From Thermoanaerobaculia bacterium (GTDB lineage Bacteria; Acidobacteriota; Thermoanaerobaculia; Multivoradales; JAHEKO01): a stretch of 38,836 nt of DNA. A program made the translations under genes and the position numbers. The notes below the pieces were generated by a model, which saw nothing but the letters and a program-made list of their open reading frames with translations, was not told where the DNA came from and made no database searches. The DNA is taken from positions 64,441 through 103,276 of the forward strand of contig CAMYOG010000017.1 in assembly GCA_947259925.1 (NCBI GenBank), read 5' to 3'. Positions 9,747 to 18,077 of this stretch are shown piece after piece; within the stretch, counting starts at the first letter, position 1, and each line of letters starts with the position of its first letter.

Positions 9747-11369
9747 GTGAGGATCCAGGGAAAGAAGGTGCTGATTCTGGGCGGCTACGGCCTGGTCGGG
9801 ACGGCGGTCTGCCGCGAGCTCCTGGGCCACCAACCGGCCGAGATCATCCTGCACAGCCTGCTCCCTGAGGAGGCGGAGCAGGCGCGGGAGCGCATCACCG
9901 GCGAAGCGGGTGAGGCCAAGATCAGCACTGCCAGTGGCGACATCCTCGGCCTGGTCGAGAAGCTCCAGCGGCTTGACGAGATCTGGGCCCACTTGCGACA
10001 GCTCGAAGATCACGATCTGCCCAAGTTCCTGCTCCACCAGCTGCTGACCGAGCACCGGCCCGAGATCGTCATCGACTGCGTCAACACCGCCACGGCGATC
10101 GCCTACCAGGACGTCTACAGCACGGCCGACCGGCTGTGGCATCACCTGGCCGACGGAGGCGACGAAGGTGACGCGGCGGCCGACCTGCTGTCGGCGCTCT
10201 ACATTCCGCGGCTGATCCGCCACATCCAGGTGCTCTATCGGGGCATGCGGGACGCCGGCACCAGTGTCTACATCAAGGTGGGTACCAGCGGCACCGGCGG
10301 CATGGGGCTCAACATCCCCTACACCCACTCCGAGGAGAAGCCGAGCCGTGTCCTGCTCTCCAAGAGCGCGGTCGCCGGCGCCCACTCGATGCTCCTCTTT
10401 CTGATGGCGCGTACGCCGGGGGCGCCGATCACCAAGGAGGTCAAGCCGGCGGCGGCGATCGCCTGGAAGTCGATCAACCACGGGCCGATCAAGCGGCGGC
10501 GGCAGGAGATCCGGCTGGTCGAGGCCGAGCGGCGGCCGATCGGTGAAACCTTCTCGACCCACGACCCCGACGCCGGACGGGAGACCGACGAGGTCTTGAC
10601 CACGGCCTATATCGACACCGGGGAGAACGGCATCTTCAGCCTCGAGGAGTTCGCCCTGCTCACCACCGCCGAGCAGATGGAGTTCGTGACCCCCGAGGAG
10701 ATCGCTTCGGCGCTGGTGTTCGAGATCCAGGGCGGCAACACCGGGCACGACATTGTCAACGCGCTCAACAACGCGGTGCTCGGGCCGACCTACCGGGCCG
10801 GACTGATGCGTCACTGGGCGCTCGAGCGGATGACCGCGCTCGAGAGCCAGGGCGACACGCGGAGCGTCGCGTTCGAGATGCTCGGACCGCCGCGCAATAC
10901 CAAGCTGCTCTTCGAGGCGCACCTGCTGCGTGAAGCGTTCGGCTCGTCGAGCGCCGTCCGCGAGTCCTCGGGAGACGAGGTGTCCGAGAAGCTCGAGCAG
11001 CTGATCCGCGCGCAGCCGCGTCTGGCGAGCGAGATCCTGGCGATCGGCCTGCCGATCATCACCTCCGACGGCCAGCTGCTGCGCGGCCCGAACGTGATCC
11101 TCCCGGGCAACGCGGTCGATGAGTCGGTGACGCCCGAGAAGCTCGAGCAGTGGGTCGAGGCGGGCTGGGTCGATCTCCGTCCGGCCAACGCCCAGCGCTG
11201 GGTCGATCGACTGCACGAGATCGATCGCGAGATCGGCCTGATCCCCGACACCGACACCTCGAGCCGACACCTGCGTAACCACAACTTCTGGGGCGACACG
11301 ATCCAGCCGGGCAAGCTGGTCGGCTGGATCCTCTCGGCCGAAGAGCACGGCGACCGCGTCAAGCGCTGA
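9747..11369 (+). CDS. Rossmann-fold NAD(P)-binding protein, SDR-like, function unknown
   Basis: A 540-residue protein that begins with a dinucleotide-binding motif (LILGGYGLVGTAV, about residues 9-21) of the extended short-chain dehydrogenase or saccharopine-dehydrogenase type. The first half continues as an alternating alpha/beta pattern with VIDCVNTAT near 110, where SDR proteins line the cofactor pocket, and IKVGTSGTGGMG near 175-186. The second half has no motif I can name. There is no signal peptide or membrane segment, so it is probably cytoplasmic. The GTG start follows GGGAGAG. It lies 64 bp after the membrane phosphatase-superfamily gene and upstream of glutamate dehydrogenase, but the 65-bp palindrome in between makes co-transcription with gdhA uncertain. 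The fold is well supported; the reaction is not. Confidence 0.7.
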   Translation: MRIQGKKVLILGGYGLVGTAVCRELLGHQPAEIILHSLLPEEAEQARERITGEAGEAKISTASGDILGLVEKLQRLDEIWAHLRQLEDHDLPKFLLHQLLTEHRPEIVIDCVNTATAIAYQDVYSTADRLWHHLADGGDEGDAAADLLSALYIPRLIRHIQVLYRGMRDAGTSVYIKVGTSGTGGMGLNIPYTHSEEKPSRVLLSKSAVAGAHSMLLFLMARTPGAPITKEVKPAAAIAWKSINHGPIKRRRQEIRLVEAERRPIGETFSTHDPDAGRETDEVLTTAYIDTGENGIFSLEEFALLTTAEQMEFVTPEEIASALVFEIQGGNTGHDIVNALNNAVLGPTYRAGLMRHWALERMTALESQGDTRSVAFEMLGPPRNTKLLFEAHLLREAFGSSSAVRESSGDEVSEKLEQLIRAQPRLASEILAIGLPIITSDGQLLRGPNVILPGNAVDESVTPEKLEQWVEAGWVDLRPANAQRWVDRLHEIDREIGLIPDTDTSSRHLRNHNFWGDTIQPGKLVGWILSAEEHGDRVKR

Positions 11370-11374
11370 GACCG

Positions 11375-11439
11375 GGGGACACAATACGTACTGGACAGCG
11401 CTATGCGCGGTCCTGGTGTCCAGTACGTATTGTGTCCCC
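11375..11439. repeat. 65-bp palindromic REP-like element, copy 1
   Basis: The arms 11375-11397 and 11417-11439 are perfect 23-bp reverse complements; the outer end reads GGGGACACAATACGTA. The 19-base centre contains a smaller GCGC-TAT-GCGC hairpin (11398-11408). It starts 5 bp after the stop of the Rossmann gene and ends 42 bp before gdhA. A diverged copy with the same outer sequence lies at 23637-23732. Long perfect palindromes with conserved ends in intergenic positions are typical of REP sequences mobilised by RAYT/IS200-type Y1 transposases; no such transposase is in this window. It could also stop transcription, although it has no T-run. Confidence 0.8.
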
Positions 11440-11481
11440 GCTGTATCATCCGCGCATCACCGAAACGACGAGAGGGAGCCC

Positions 11482-12900
<1,419 letters not shown>

Positions 12901-12904
12901 CTCC

Positions 12905-14005
12905 TCAGCGCCGATAGGCGCCGATCCGCACCGGCAGACGGCGGCGTCCCCAGTCGCCCGGCGCCGACTCGAACCGACCGGCGCACGGCGCGCCGCAGAA
13001 TGCGCAAGCGCCGTCCTTCAAGTGCCACTCGGTCAGTTGGTACCAGTCACGGCCGACGACGCACTCGTCGCAGTCGTGACACCAGGTGGCATCGCCCTCT
13101 TCGTCGTGCACGTTGCCGGTGTAGACGTAGCGCAGCCCGTTGCCGAGCGCTATGCGGCGCGCCCGCGCCAGGGTCGCGGGCGGCGTCGGCGGCACGTCCA
13201 TCATCTTGAAGTCCGGGTGGAACGCCGAGAAGTGGAGCGGCACCTGCGGCCCCAGCTCCGAGCAGACCCAGCCGCTCAGCTCGTCGATCTCCGTGTCGCT
13301 GTCGTTCTCGCCCGGGATCAGAAGCGTCGTAATCTCCACCCAGACCTCGGTCTCCTTCACCAGGTAGACCAGGGTGTCGAGCACGGTCTGGAGGTCGCCA
13401 CCACAGACATTCCGGTAGAAGGCCTCGGTGAACGCCTTCAGATCGACGTTGGCGGCGTCGATCCGCTCGAACAGCTCGACCCGGGGCTCGGGGCAGATCT
13501 CGCCGGCGGTGACCGCGACCGACTTGACGCCGCGCGCCCGGCACGCCTCGGCGACCTCGACCGCGTACTCGAGGAAGATCACCGGGTCGTTGTAGGTGTA
13601 GGCGACGCTCCGGCAGCCGAGCTGGACGGCCGCCTCGGCGATCGCCTCGGGGGAGGCCTGATCGGCCAAAGTATCGACTTCGCGTGACTTCGAGATGTCC
13701 CAGTTCTGGCAGAACTTGCAGAACAGGTTGCAGCCGGCGGTGCCGAACGACAAGACCGGCGTGCCGGGAAAGAAATGATTGAGCGGTTTCTTCTCGATCG
13801 GATCGACGCAGAAGCCGCTCGACCGCCCGTAGGTCGTCAGGACGATCTGGTCGTCGAGCCGGCCGCGCACGAAGCAGAGTCCCCGCTGGCCCTCGCGCAG
13901 CTTGCAGTAGCGCGGGCAGAGATCGCATTGCACGCGGCCGTCGGCCAGAGCGTGCCAGTAGCGGGTGGGGACGACGTCGGGTCCCCGGACGATCTCTACA
14001 TCCAT
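12905..14005 (-). CDS. amrS: AmmeMemoRadiSam system radical SAM enzyme AmrS
   Basis: A 366-residue radical SAM protein of the AmrS family, the radical partner of the AMMECR1-Memo-AmrS set. It has the SAM-cluster motif CNLFCKFC at C92, C96 and C99, preceded by SFGTAG. An N-terminal cysteine group (C27, C30, C34, C44) and C-terminal cysteines (CHDCDEC and CAFCGAPC, about 315-350) look like extra metal or cluster sites. YTYNDPVIFLEYA, DLKAFTEAFYR and HFSAFHPDFKM are characteristic of this family and separate it from pyruvate-formate-lyase activases. In most genomes it travels with AMMECR1 and Memo homologues; neither is in this window. Reaction and substrate are not settled for the family. It converges with gdhA, and a strong palindrome (14069-14113) lies behind its start. 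Confidence 0.9.
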   Translation of the reverse strand: MDVEIVRGPDVVPTRYWHALADGRVQCDLCPRYCKLREGQRGLCFVRGRLDDQIVLTTYGRSSGFCVDPIEKKPLNHFFPGTPVLSFGTAGCNLFCKFCQNWDISKSREVDTLADQASPEAIAEAAVQLGCRSVAYTYNDPVIFLEYAVEVAEACRARGVKSVAVTAGEICPEPRVELFERIDAANVDLKAFTEAFYRNVCGGDLQTVLDTLVYLVKETEVWVEITTLLIPGENDSDTEIDELSGWVCSELGPQVPLHFSAFHPDFKMMDVPPTPPATLARARRIALGNGLRYVYTGNVHDEEGDATWCHDCDECVVGRDWYQLTEWHLKDGACAFCGAPCAGRFESAPGDWGRRRLPVRIGAYRR

Positions 14006-14068
14006 GGCGACCCCGGTGAGCTCCTACCAGACTAACGCACTCCGCGGGTGCCGAGCTCCAGCGGCGAC

Positions 14069-14113
14069 GAGATCACCTCGCGGGACGGCTTCCCGCCCCA
14101 CGAGGGTGATCTC
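14069..14113 (-). terminator. Long palindrome after the nuclease gene, possible terminator
   Basis: GAGATCACCTCG (14069-14080) pairs with CGAGGGTGATCTC (14101-14113) with one bulged base. Inside, GCGGGA (14080-14085) pairs perfectly with TCCCGC (14091-14096) around a 5-base loop. It begins 10 bp past the nuclease stop, where a terminator would be expected. There is no T-run in either direction, so it may instead be an mRNA-stabilising hairpin or an unrelated REP-like unit. Confidence 0.45.
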
Positions 14114-14123
14114 CCGTCAGTCT

Positions 14124-15890
14124 CTAGTCGTCGGGCTCGAACGTATCCGGGTCGCTCTGGACATAAACCACCAATCCGTCGTGGTCCGAAGAGCGGAGGA
14201 CCGTCGAGTCGTCGTTGATCAGATCGACCGCCGCGTCCGCGTTGCCACGGCCGTACTCGGCGCCCCGGAGCAGGTTCAGGAACTTGTCACTCAGTAGGGC
14301 ATGGTCGAGGACCTGGGCACTCCCTCGAAAGATGAACGAGTAGCGGTCTTCGACCGGAATCAGCGTGTCGACGACGTTCAGCAGGTCGGGATCGACCAGA
14401 TCGGGGCCGGAGAGGAGGTTCTCGTCCGAATTGAAGTCGCCCTTGATCTGACCGATCACGTCGACGTAGCCGTCGGTGAACTCGAAGCCGTTGAAGTCGC
14501 CGATGACCATGATCCTCCGGTTACCGTTCCTGCCCTGCCGTGCGTCGACCTTCTCGGCGATCGACTGTGCCTGGGCGAGCCGCTTGGCGCGTACCCGCTC
14601 GCCCTCGCCGCCGTCGATTCCGCCCAGCGAACGGTTGTGCACCGTCATCACCAGAAAGCGGGGACCGTCCGCGTCGCCGTCGTCGCCGACGAACTCCGCG
14701 TCCAGCAGCAGGGGCGGCCGGTCGTGGAGGATGTCGTCCGCCATGCTGATCGGGTTGACGAAGGTCTCCTCCTTGCCGAGCTGGACCAGCCCCTTCACGT
14801 CCATGGTGTCGCGCACCAGGAAGCCGACGTCGATGGTACCGACGTCGTTGCCCTCTTCTAGGAACGCGCTGTAGACCACGGTCGGGTCGAGCGCCAGTAT
14901 GTCCATGGCCAGGTCCTCGAGCACCTCCAGCTTCTCGACCTCCTGCACCCCCAGGATGTCGGGAGCGTCGAGCACGTCGAGGATGTGGCCGGCGAACTTG
15001 GCGCGCCGGCGCAGATACTCGGCGGTCGAGACAACGAAGTCGTCGCGCTCGCGCCCATCGGCCGCCAGGGATGGCGGGTCGTCGACGTCGTCGAACAGGC
15101 GGAACAGGTTGAGCGTCGCGATGGTGAACTCACCCGGGTCGCGCGGTCGCACCGGCACCGGTAGCGGCGCCGCGTTCACGGTCAGCGAGTTCGGCCACAG
15201 CTCGTAGCCACCGAACTCGAAGCCGATCACACCTGTGGCGTCGAAGGTCGAGCCCGCGGGAATGATCTGATTCGGCAGGCCGAGCTTGTCGGGATCGAGC
15301 TCGAACACCTCCGGGTTGCCGTCCCAGGTGGGAATCAGCGGCATACCGAGACCGGGGAACTCCACTCCCGGCTCGCGGAATGCCCGGTTCGGCCCGGCGA
15401 CGATATGGACCTCCGCAACGGGATCCGTGCCGAAGCGCTGGTTCGGCCCGCTGACCGCTCCGCCCGTGATCTCGACCAGCATCCCCTCGTAGCACTCGAA
15501 CTCGATCGCGCAGCTCTCGGCCTCCGGGTCGGGCGAGGGCACGTTCGAATCGAACGTCACCGCCGCCGGCACGGTGCCGGAACCGTCGACCGTGACCAGC
15601 GGCGAGCCGCTGATCTCGGTCAGGCCGAAGAACTCGTCGACCTCTCCGAGCACGTCGACCAGATCACCGACGGCAACCGTCGGGGCACTACCGGTGAAGA
15701 CGAAGATGCCGTCGGACGTGTCGACGTCGGCGTCACTGCGTGCCGTCGGTGTCTGCATGAAGAATCCGTTGGTGGCGAGGCAGGTGACGACGTTGTCGTT
15801 GCTGATCACGAGCTGGTCCACGAACGGGCTCGCCGAGCCGGCGCCCTGGATCTCGAAGATCTCAAGCGTGGGCGGGTCGGGAGTCGGCAC
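14124..15890 (-). CDS. Catalytic segment of the ExeM/NucH-like nuclease (as it stands, 588 codons)
   Basis: This is the longest intact segment of the frameshifted gene. Near its N terminus an OB-fold-like stretch is recognisable: GFFMQTP, SDGIFVFTG and VGDLVDVLGEVDEFFGLTEI, as in YhcR/ExeM nucleases. The C-terminal half is a DNase I-like domain with the expected catalytic motifs in order: TLNLFRLFDD, LGVQEVE (metal glutamate), TVHNRSLGG, VIGDFNGFE, VLDHALLS and SSDHDGLVVYV. The enzyme would hydrolyse extracellular DNA or RNA for nutrient scavenging or biofilm turnover. The start given is the first usable codon, not the true one: coding continues upstream without a start to the frameshift at 16019-16022. 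Confidence 0.8.
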   Translation of the reverse strand: MPTPDPPTLEIFEIQGAGSASPFVDQLVISNDNVVTCLATNGFFMQTPTARSDADVDTSDGIFVFTGSAPTVAVGDLVDVLGEVDEFFGLTEISGSPLVTVDGSGTVPAAVTFDSNVPSPDPEAESCAIEFECYEGMLVEITGGAVSGPNQRFGTDPVAEVHIVAGPNRAFREPGVEFPGLGMPLIPTWDGNPEVFELDPDKLGLPNQIIPAGSTFDATGVIGFEFGGYELWPNSLTVNAAPLPVPVRPRDPGEFTIATLNLFRLFDDVDDPPSLAADGRERDDFVVSTAEYLRRRAKFAGHILDVLDAPDILGVQEVEKLEVLEDLAMDILALDPTVVYSAFLEEGNDVGTIDVGFLVRDTMDVKGLVQLGKEETFVNPISMADDILHDRPPLLLDAEFVGDDGDADGPRFLVMTVHNRSLGGIDGGEGERVRAKRLAQAQSIAEKVDARQGRNGNRRIMVIGDFNGFEFTDGYVDVIGQIKGDFNSDENLLSGPDLVDPDLLNVVDTLIPVEDRYSFIFRGSAQVLDHALLSDKFLNLLRGAEYGRGNADAAVDLINDDSTVLRSSDHDGLVVYVQSDPDTFEPDD

Positions 15891-15967
15891 GTCACCCTCG
15901 CTGAGGACGATGCTCTGGAAGGCGGTGGCCTCGGTACCACCGTTGAAGACCGCGGTCAGCGTCAGGG

Positions 15968-16396
15968 TCAGCGTCGAGCCGGTCCCGACCAGCGGAGCGC
16001 TGAACGTCGCCAGATCGTCCCCTGCACCAGCATCGGATCGTTGAGCGTGAACATGTCGCCGTCTTCGAGCGTGTAGGTGAACGAGCCCGCTTCGTCGACC
16101 GTGCTCGAGAACGCGGTCAGCTCGGGACTACCATCGATCGAATAGGTCCACTCGAACGAGTCGCTCGACTCGAAGTCCCCCATCGCCCCCATGTCGATCG
16201 ACAGCACCAGGCCCGTGGCGCCGCTGACGTCGAACTCCCAGGTGGCGCTCACCGGTCCACTCGGATTCTGCGGGTTGATCGTGTCGACGATGCCGAAGAA
16301 CTCGTCGAGGTTGCCGTCCTTGATGATCCCCTGGGTATCACCCGGGAAGATCACCAGGCTGTCGTCGAGCACCGCGAAGGGAATCGAGAGCGACAC
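15968..16396 (-). CDS. Middle segment of the frameshifted nuclease gene
   Basis: This segment encodes a beta-rich, acidic secreted module (WEFDVSGATGLVLSIDMGAM, SFEWTYSIDG, SFTYTLEDGDMFTLNDPM). It becomes continuous with the N-terminal segment if one C is removed at 16475-16479, and with the catalytic segment if one C is added at 16019-16022. It has no start codon with a ribosome-binding site of its own, so it is not an independent gene. The fold resembles an extracellular beta-sandwich but I do not recognise a named domain. Confidence 0.6.
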   Translation of the reverse strand: MSLSIPFAVLDDSLVIFPGDTQGIIKDGNLDEFFGIVDTINPQNPSGPVSATWEFDVSGATGLVLSIDMGAMGDFESSDSFEWTYSIDGSPELTAFSSTVDEAGSFTYTLEDGDMFTLNDPMLVQGTIWRRSALRWSGPARR

Positions 16397-16637
16397 CCCG
16401 CGCTGGTACTTCTGGAAACCATCCCCAAGCGAGGAGAACGCACCGTTCCACGGATTCGTGAAGCTGTTCAGGTTCCCCCACCATGTCGAACGCGACGACC
16501 TGGGCGGCCGCCGACTGCGGCGCCACCATTGCCAACGCCAGTATTGCCGACGCCAGCAGGCCGATGGTCAGGAACTTCGAGTGTGGCCGCGCGACGTGCA
16601 CGGCGACACTGCGATCAGCGTGCTTCGAGGTCTCCAT
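16338..16637 (-). CDS. N-terminal segment of the frameshifted nuclease gene (signal peptide)
   Basis: Starting at ATG 16637, the segment has charged residues, then a hydrophobic stretch (TIGLLASAILALAMVAP) and a cleavage-like SAAAQ site near residue 45. Real coding ends at the five-C run about 55 codons in; the remaining codons to 16338 are out of frame. It provides the export signal of the nuclease. A start further upstream at 16676 is less likely, because the ribosome-binding site is immediately before 16637. Confidence 0.6.
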   Translation of the reverse strand: METSKHADRSVAVHVARPHSKFLTIGLLASAILALAMVAPQSAAAQVVAFDMVGEPEQLHESVERCVLLAWGWFPEVPARGVALDSLRGARRQPGDLPG

Positions 16638-16655
16638 GACTCCCCCTTGTAACGG

Positions 16656-16674
16656 GCCCGGGCTCCGCCCGGGC
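16656..16674 (-). other. Perfect 7-bp hairpin in the nuclease 5' leader
   Basis: GCCCGGG (16656-16662) pairs exactly with CCCGGGC (16668-16674) around five bases. It lies between the promoter at 16734-16761 and the ribosome-binding site of the nuclease gene, so it would form near the 5' end of the transcript. It may stabilise the mRNA or affect its translation. Confidence 0.4.
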
Positions 16675-16733
16675 ATTTGGACGGCGGGCGCCTCGACGAA
16701 CGGCGCTCCACTCGTGACTTCCGTTTTGAATGC

Positions 16734-16761
16734 AGTCTACTCCCCGAACAGTCCTTGTCAA
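16734..16761 (-). promoter_or_regulatory. Sigma-70 promoter for the nuclease gene
   Basis: On the minus strand a consensus TTGACA (16756-16761) is followed after 16 bases by TAGACT (16734-16739). The predicted transcription start is near 16727, giving a leader of about 90 bases with the hairpin at 16656-16674. The 243-bp gap between the nuclease start and the dehydratase stop has no other feature I can support. Confidence 0.6.
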
Positions 16762-16880
16762 AGACATAGACCGTCGGCTGTATGCGGCACTCGAGACCCT
16801 TCGACCGATCGGAAAACGGTCCCGCGACCGGCCGGTTACCGTCGTGTGACGAGGGGTCCGGGGCTGTCCGCGGACCGCGC

Positions 16881-17210
16881 CTAGGCGAGCCGATCGGCCT
16901 TCGCGGCCCAGACGAAGTCGCTCTCGGTCAAGCCGTCGATCTTGTGGGTCCATAGGGTGATCGTCGCCCGTCCCCAGGTGACACAGATCTCGGGATGGTG
17001 ATTGACCTCTTCGGCGAGCGCCCCGACACGGACCGTGAAATCGAGCGCCTCCTGGAAGTTCGCGAACCGGAACTCCTTCACCAGGTGATGGCCGTCCACC
17101 ACCTGCCAGTCGTTGCCGAGCTGCTCGTGCAGGGCAGCCAGCTCAGCGCCCTCGAGGGGGGGCACGCCTCCTTCGCACGGGATGCACTCCTTGGATGCCA
17201 GGTCGGTCAT
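16881..17210 (-). CDS. phhB: 4a-hydroxytetrahydrobiopterin dehydratase (pterin-4a-carbinolamine dehydratase)
   Basis: This enzyme dehydrates 4a-hydroxytetrahydrobiopterin so that the pterin cofactor of aromatic amino-acid hydroxylases can be recycled. In bacteria without such hydroxylases it may serve pterin or molybdopterin metabolism. The 109-residue protein from ATG 17210 (ribosome-binding site GAGGAG) has the normal length and the family signature: EEVNHHPEICVTWGRATITLWTH, with the catalytic histidines at 71 and 72 and a later H89. The frame runs 10 codons further upstream without a good start signal. No phenylalanine hydroxylase gene is in this window. It lies downstream of the tRNA-Asn terminator and upstream of the nuclease promoter, so it is probably expressed alone. 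Confidence 0.93.
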   Translation of the reverse strand: MTDLASKECIPCEGGVPPLEGAELAALHEQLGNDWQVVDGHHLVKEFRFANFQEALDFTVRVGALAEEVNHHPEICVTWGRATITLWTHKIDGLTESDFVWAAKADRLA

Positions 17211-17254
17211 TCGAGATCTCCTCGACCGAGAACGTAGCACACGTCCGCGGCCAC

Positions 17255-17279
17255 AAAAAAAGCCGGCGATGGCTCGCCG
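17255..17279 (-). terminator. Intrinsic terminator of tRNA-Asn
   Basis: On the minus strand CGGCGA pairs with TCGCCG (17274-17279 with 17264-17269) around a 4-base loop, and a run of seven T (17255-17261) follows two bases later. It lies 18 bp after the 3' end of the tRNA. This is a textbook rho-independent terminator. Confidence 0.85.
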
Positions 17280-17296
17280 ACGCGATTCTCAGCTGG

Positions 17297-17368
17297 CTCC
17301 TGGGGAGGGATTTGAACCCCCGACCAATCGGTTAACAGCCGACCGCTCTACCACTGAGCTACCCAGGA
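17297..17368 (-). tRNA. tRNA-Asn (anticodon GTT)
   Basis: The minus strand folds into a complete 72-nt cloverleaf. The acceptor stem is TCCTGGG/CCCAGGA with discriminator G, and the D arm contains AGTGGTAGA. The anticodon stem GTCGG/CCGAT encloses the loop CTGTTAA, so the anticodon is GTT. The T loop is TTCAAAT. CCA is not encoded. It has a strong promoter upstream and a strong terminator downstream, so it is a single-gene transcript. Confidence 0.95.
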
Positions 17369-17396
17369 TCGGTTCGACCCGCGGGCCGAACAGAAG

Positions 17397-17425
17397 ATGT
17401 TAGGGAGCGCCTTCTGGTTTGTCAA
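17397..17425 (-). promoter_or_regulatory. Sigma-70 promoter of tRNA-Asn
   Basis: On the minus strand TTGACA (17420-17425) and TAACAT (17397-17402) are separated by exactly 17 bases. The predicted start is near 17390, about 22 bases before the mature tRNA 5' end. Confidence 0.7.
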
Positions 17426-17556
17426 TCCAACCGCCCCGCGCCCACACTAACGGGTTGTATAGTCCGTCTACCCACGGAAGTCCAGTACCGACCCGGCGGG
17501 TCGTGTCGGCTTCCGGTCTTTTTTCCTAGGCTGGTTACCGTAAAGGGAGGTTCGCG

Positions 17557-18039
17557 ATGAAGGCACGACTGCACAGACCACTGCTCAAGATCCTGGTCCT
17601 TGCAGGTGCCCTGCTGCTCTGGCCAGGAGCTCCGACGGCCTGGGCCGCGGACGATGCACCCGCCATGGACACATCGTCGCAAGAGGCCAGCTACGGACGT
17701 GGCTTCGCTCTCTTCCAGCGCTACTGCCGCTCCTGCCACGGCAAGGGGGCCGAGGGAGACGGACACGTCGCCGAGTACCTCAAGGTCGAGCCGACCGACC
17801 TCACCCGGCTGGCGCTCGAGAACGACGGCGAGTTCCCCACCGAAGAGGTCCTCAAGGAGATCGACGGACGCGAGGAGATGGTGCCGCTCCACGGCCGTGA
17901 CATGCCGATCTGGGGCTCGGTCTTCCAGGTCGACGAAGGTCAGACCGAGGAGGACGTGCAGAAGAAGCTCGCCGATCTGATCGCCTTTCTGAAGGGCATT
18001 CAGGTAGAGGACGAGGCGGCGGAATCACCCGAAGACTGA
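17557..18039 (+). CDS. Exported monoheme cytochrome c
   Basis: A 160-residue class I c-type cytochrome. A signal peptide (hydrophobic 9-24, cleavage near AWA-A at residue 31) sends it to the periplasm, where heme attaches at CRSCH (C57, C60, H61). The axial methionine is probably M116 in GRDMPIWG. The GKGAEGDG stretch after the heme and the C-terminal helix ending AFLKGI are typical. It would carry electrons in respiration or in a periplasmic oxidation; the partner is not identified. A strong GGGAGG ribosome-binding site precedes the ATG. The acid-rich tail (EDEAAESPED) is unusual but harmless. An acyl-CoA synthetase gene follows after 38 bp and may share the transcript without an obvious functional link. 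Confidence 0.9.
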   Translation: MKARLHRPLLKILVLAGALLLWPGAPTAWAADDAPAMDTSSQEASYGRGFALFQRYCRSCHGKGAEGDGHVAEYLKVEPTDLTRLALENDGEFPTEEVLKEIDGREEMVPLHGRDMPIWGSVFQVDEGQTEEDVQKKLADLIAFLKGIQVEDEAAESPED

Positions 18040-18077
18040 GCCGAGCGGGCACTCTCCCCAACAGCAGAGGACAGCCG

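Larger units (their letters stand above)
14124..16637 (-). pseudogene. ExeM/NucH-like extracellular nuclease gene interrupted by two compensating frameshifts
   Basis: Read as one gene from the ATG at 16637 (ribosome-binding site AGGGGGAG), this encodes a signal peptide, a beta-rich module, a YhcR-type OB-fold region and a DNase I-like endonuclease/exonuclease/phosphatase domain. That is the architecture of secreted ExeM/NucH nucleases. Two single-base shifts break it. At the run of five C (16475-16479), removing one base continues the frame as NLNSFTNPWNGAF into the middle segment. At the run of four C (16019-16022), adding one base continues it as DLATFSAPLVGTG into the catalytic segment. 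The shifts cancel, both fall in homopolymers, and all three segments remain clean coding sequence. Sequencing or assembly error is therefore as likely as real inactivation. It has its own promoter at 16734-16761. Confidence 0.75.

Noticed and set aside
12905..14005. Pyruvate formate-lyase activating enzyme
   Set aside because: The CxxxCxxC is shared, but the N-terminal CDLCPRYC group, the C-terminal cysteines and family motifs point to AmrS.
17113..17403. Short plus-strand frame containing GFEPPTNRLTADRSTTELP
   Set aside because: This peptide is the well-known spurious translation of the reverse strand of a tRNA gene, here tRNA-Asn.
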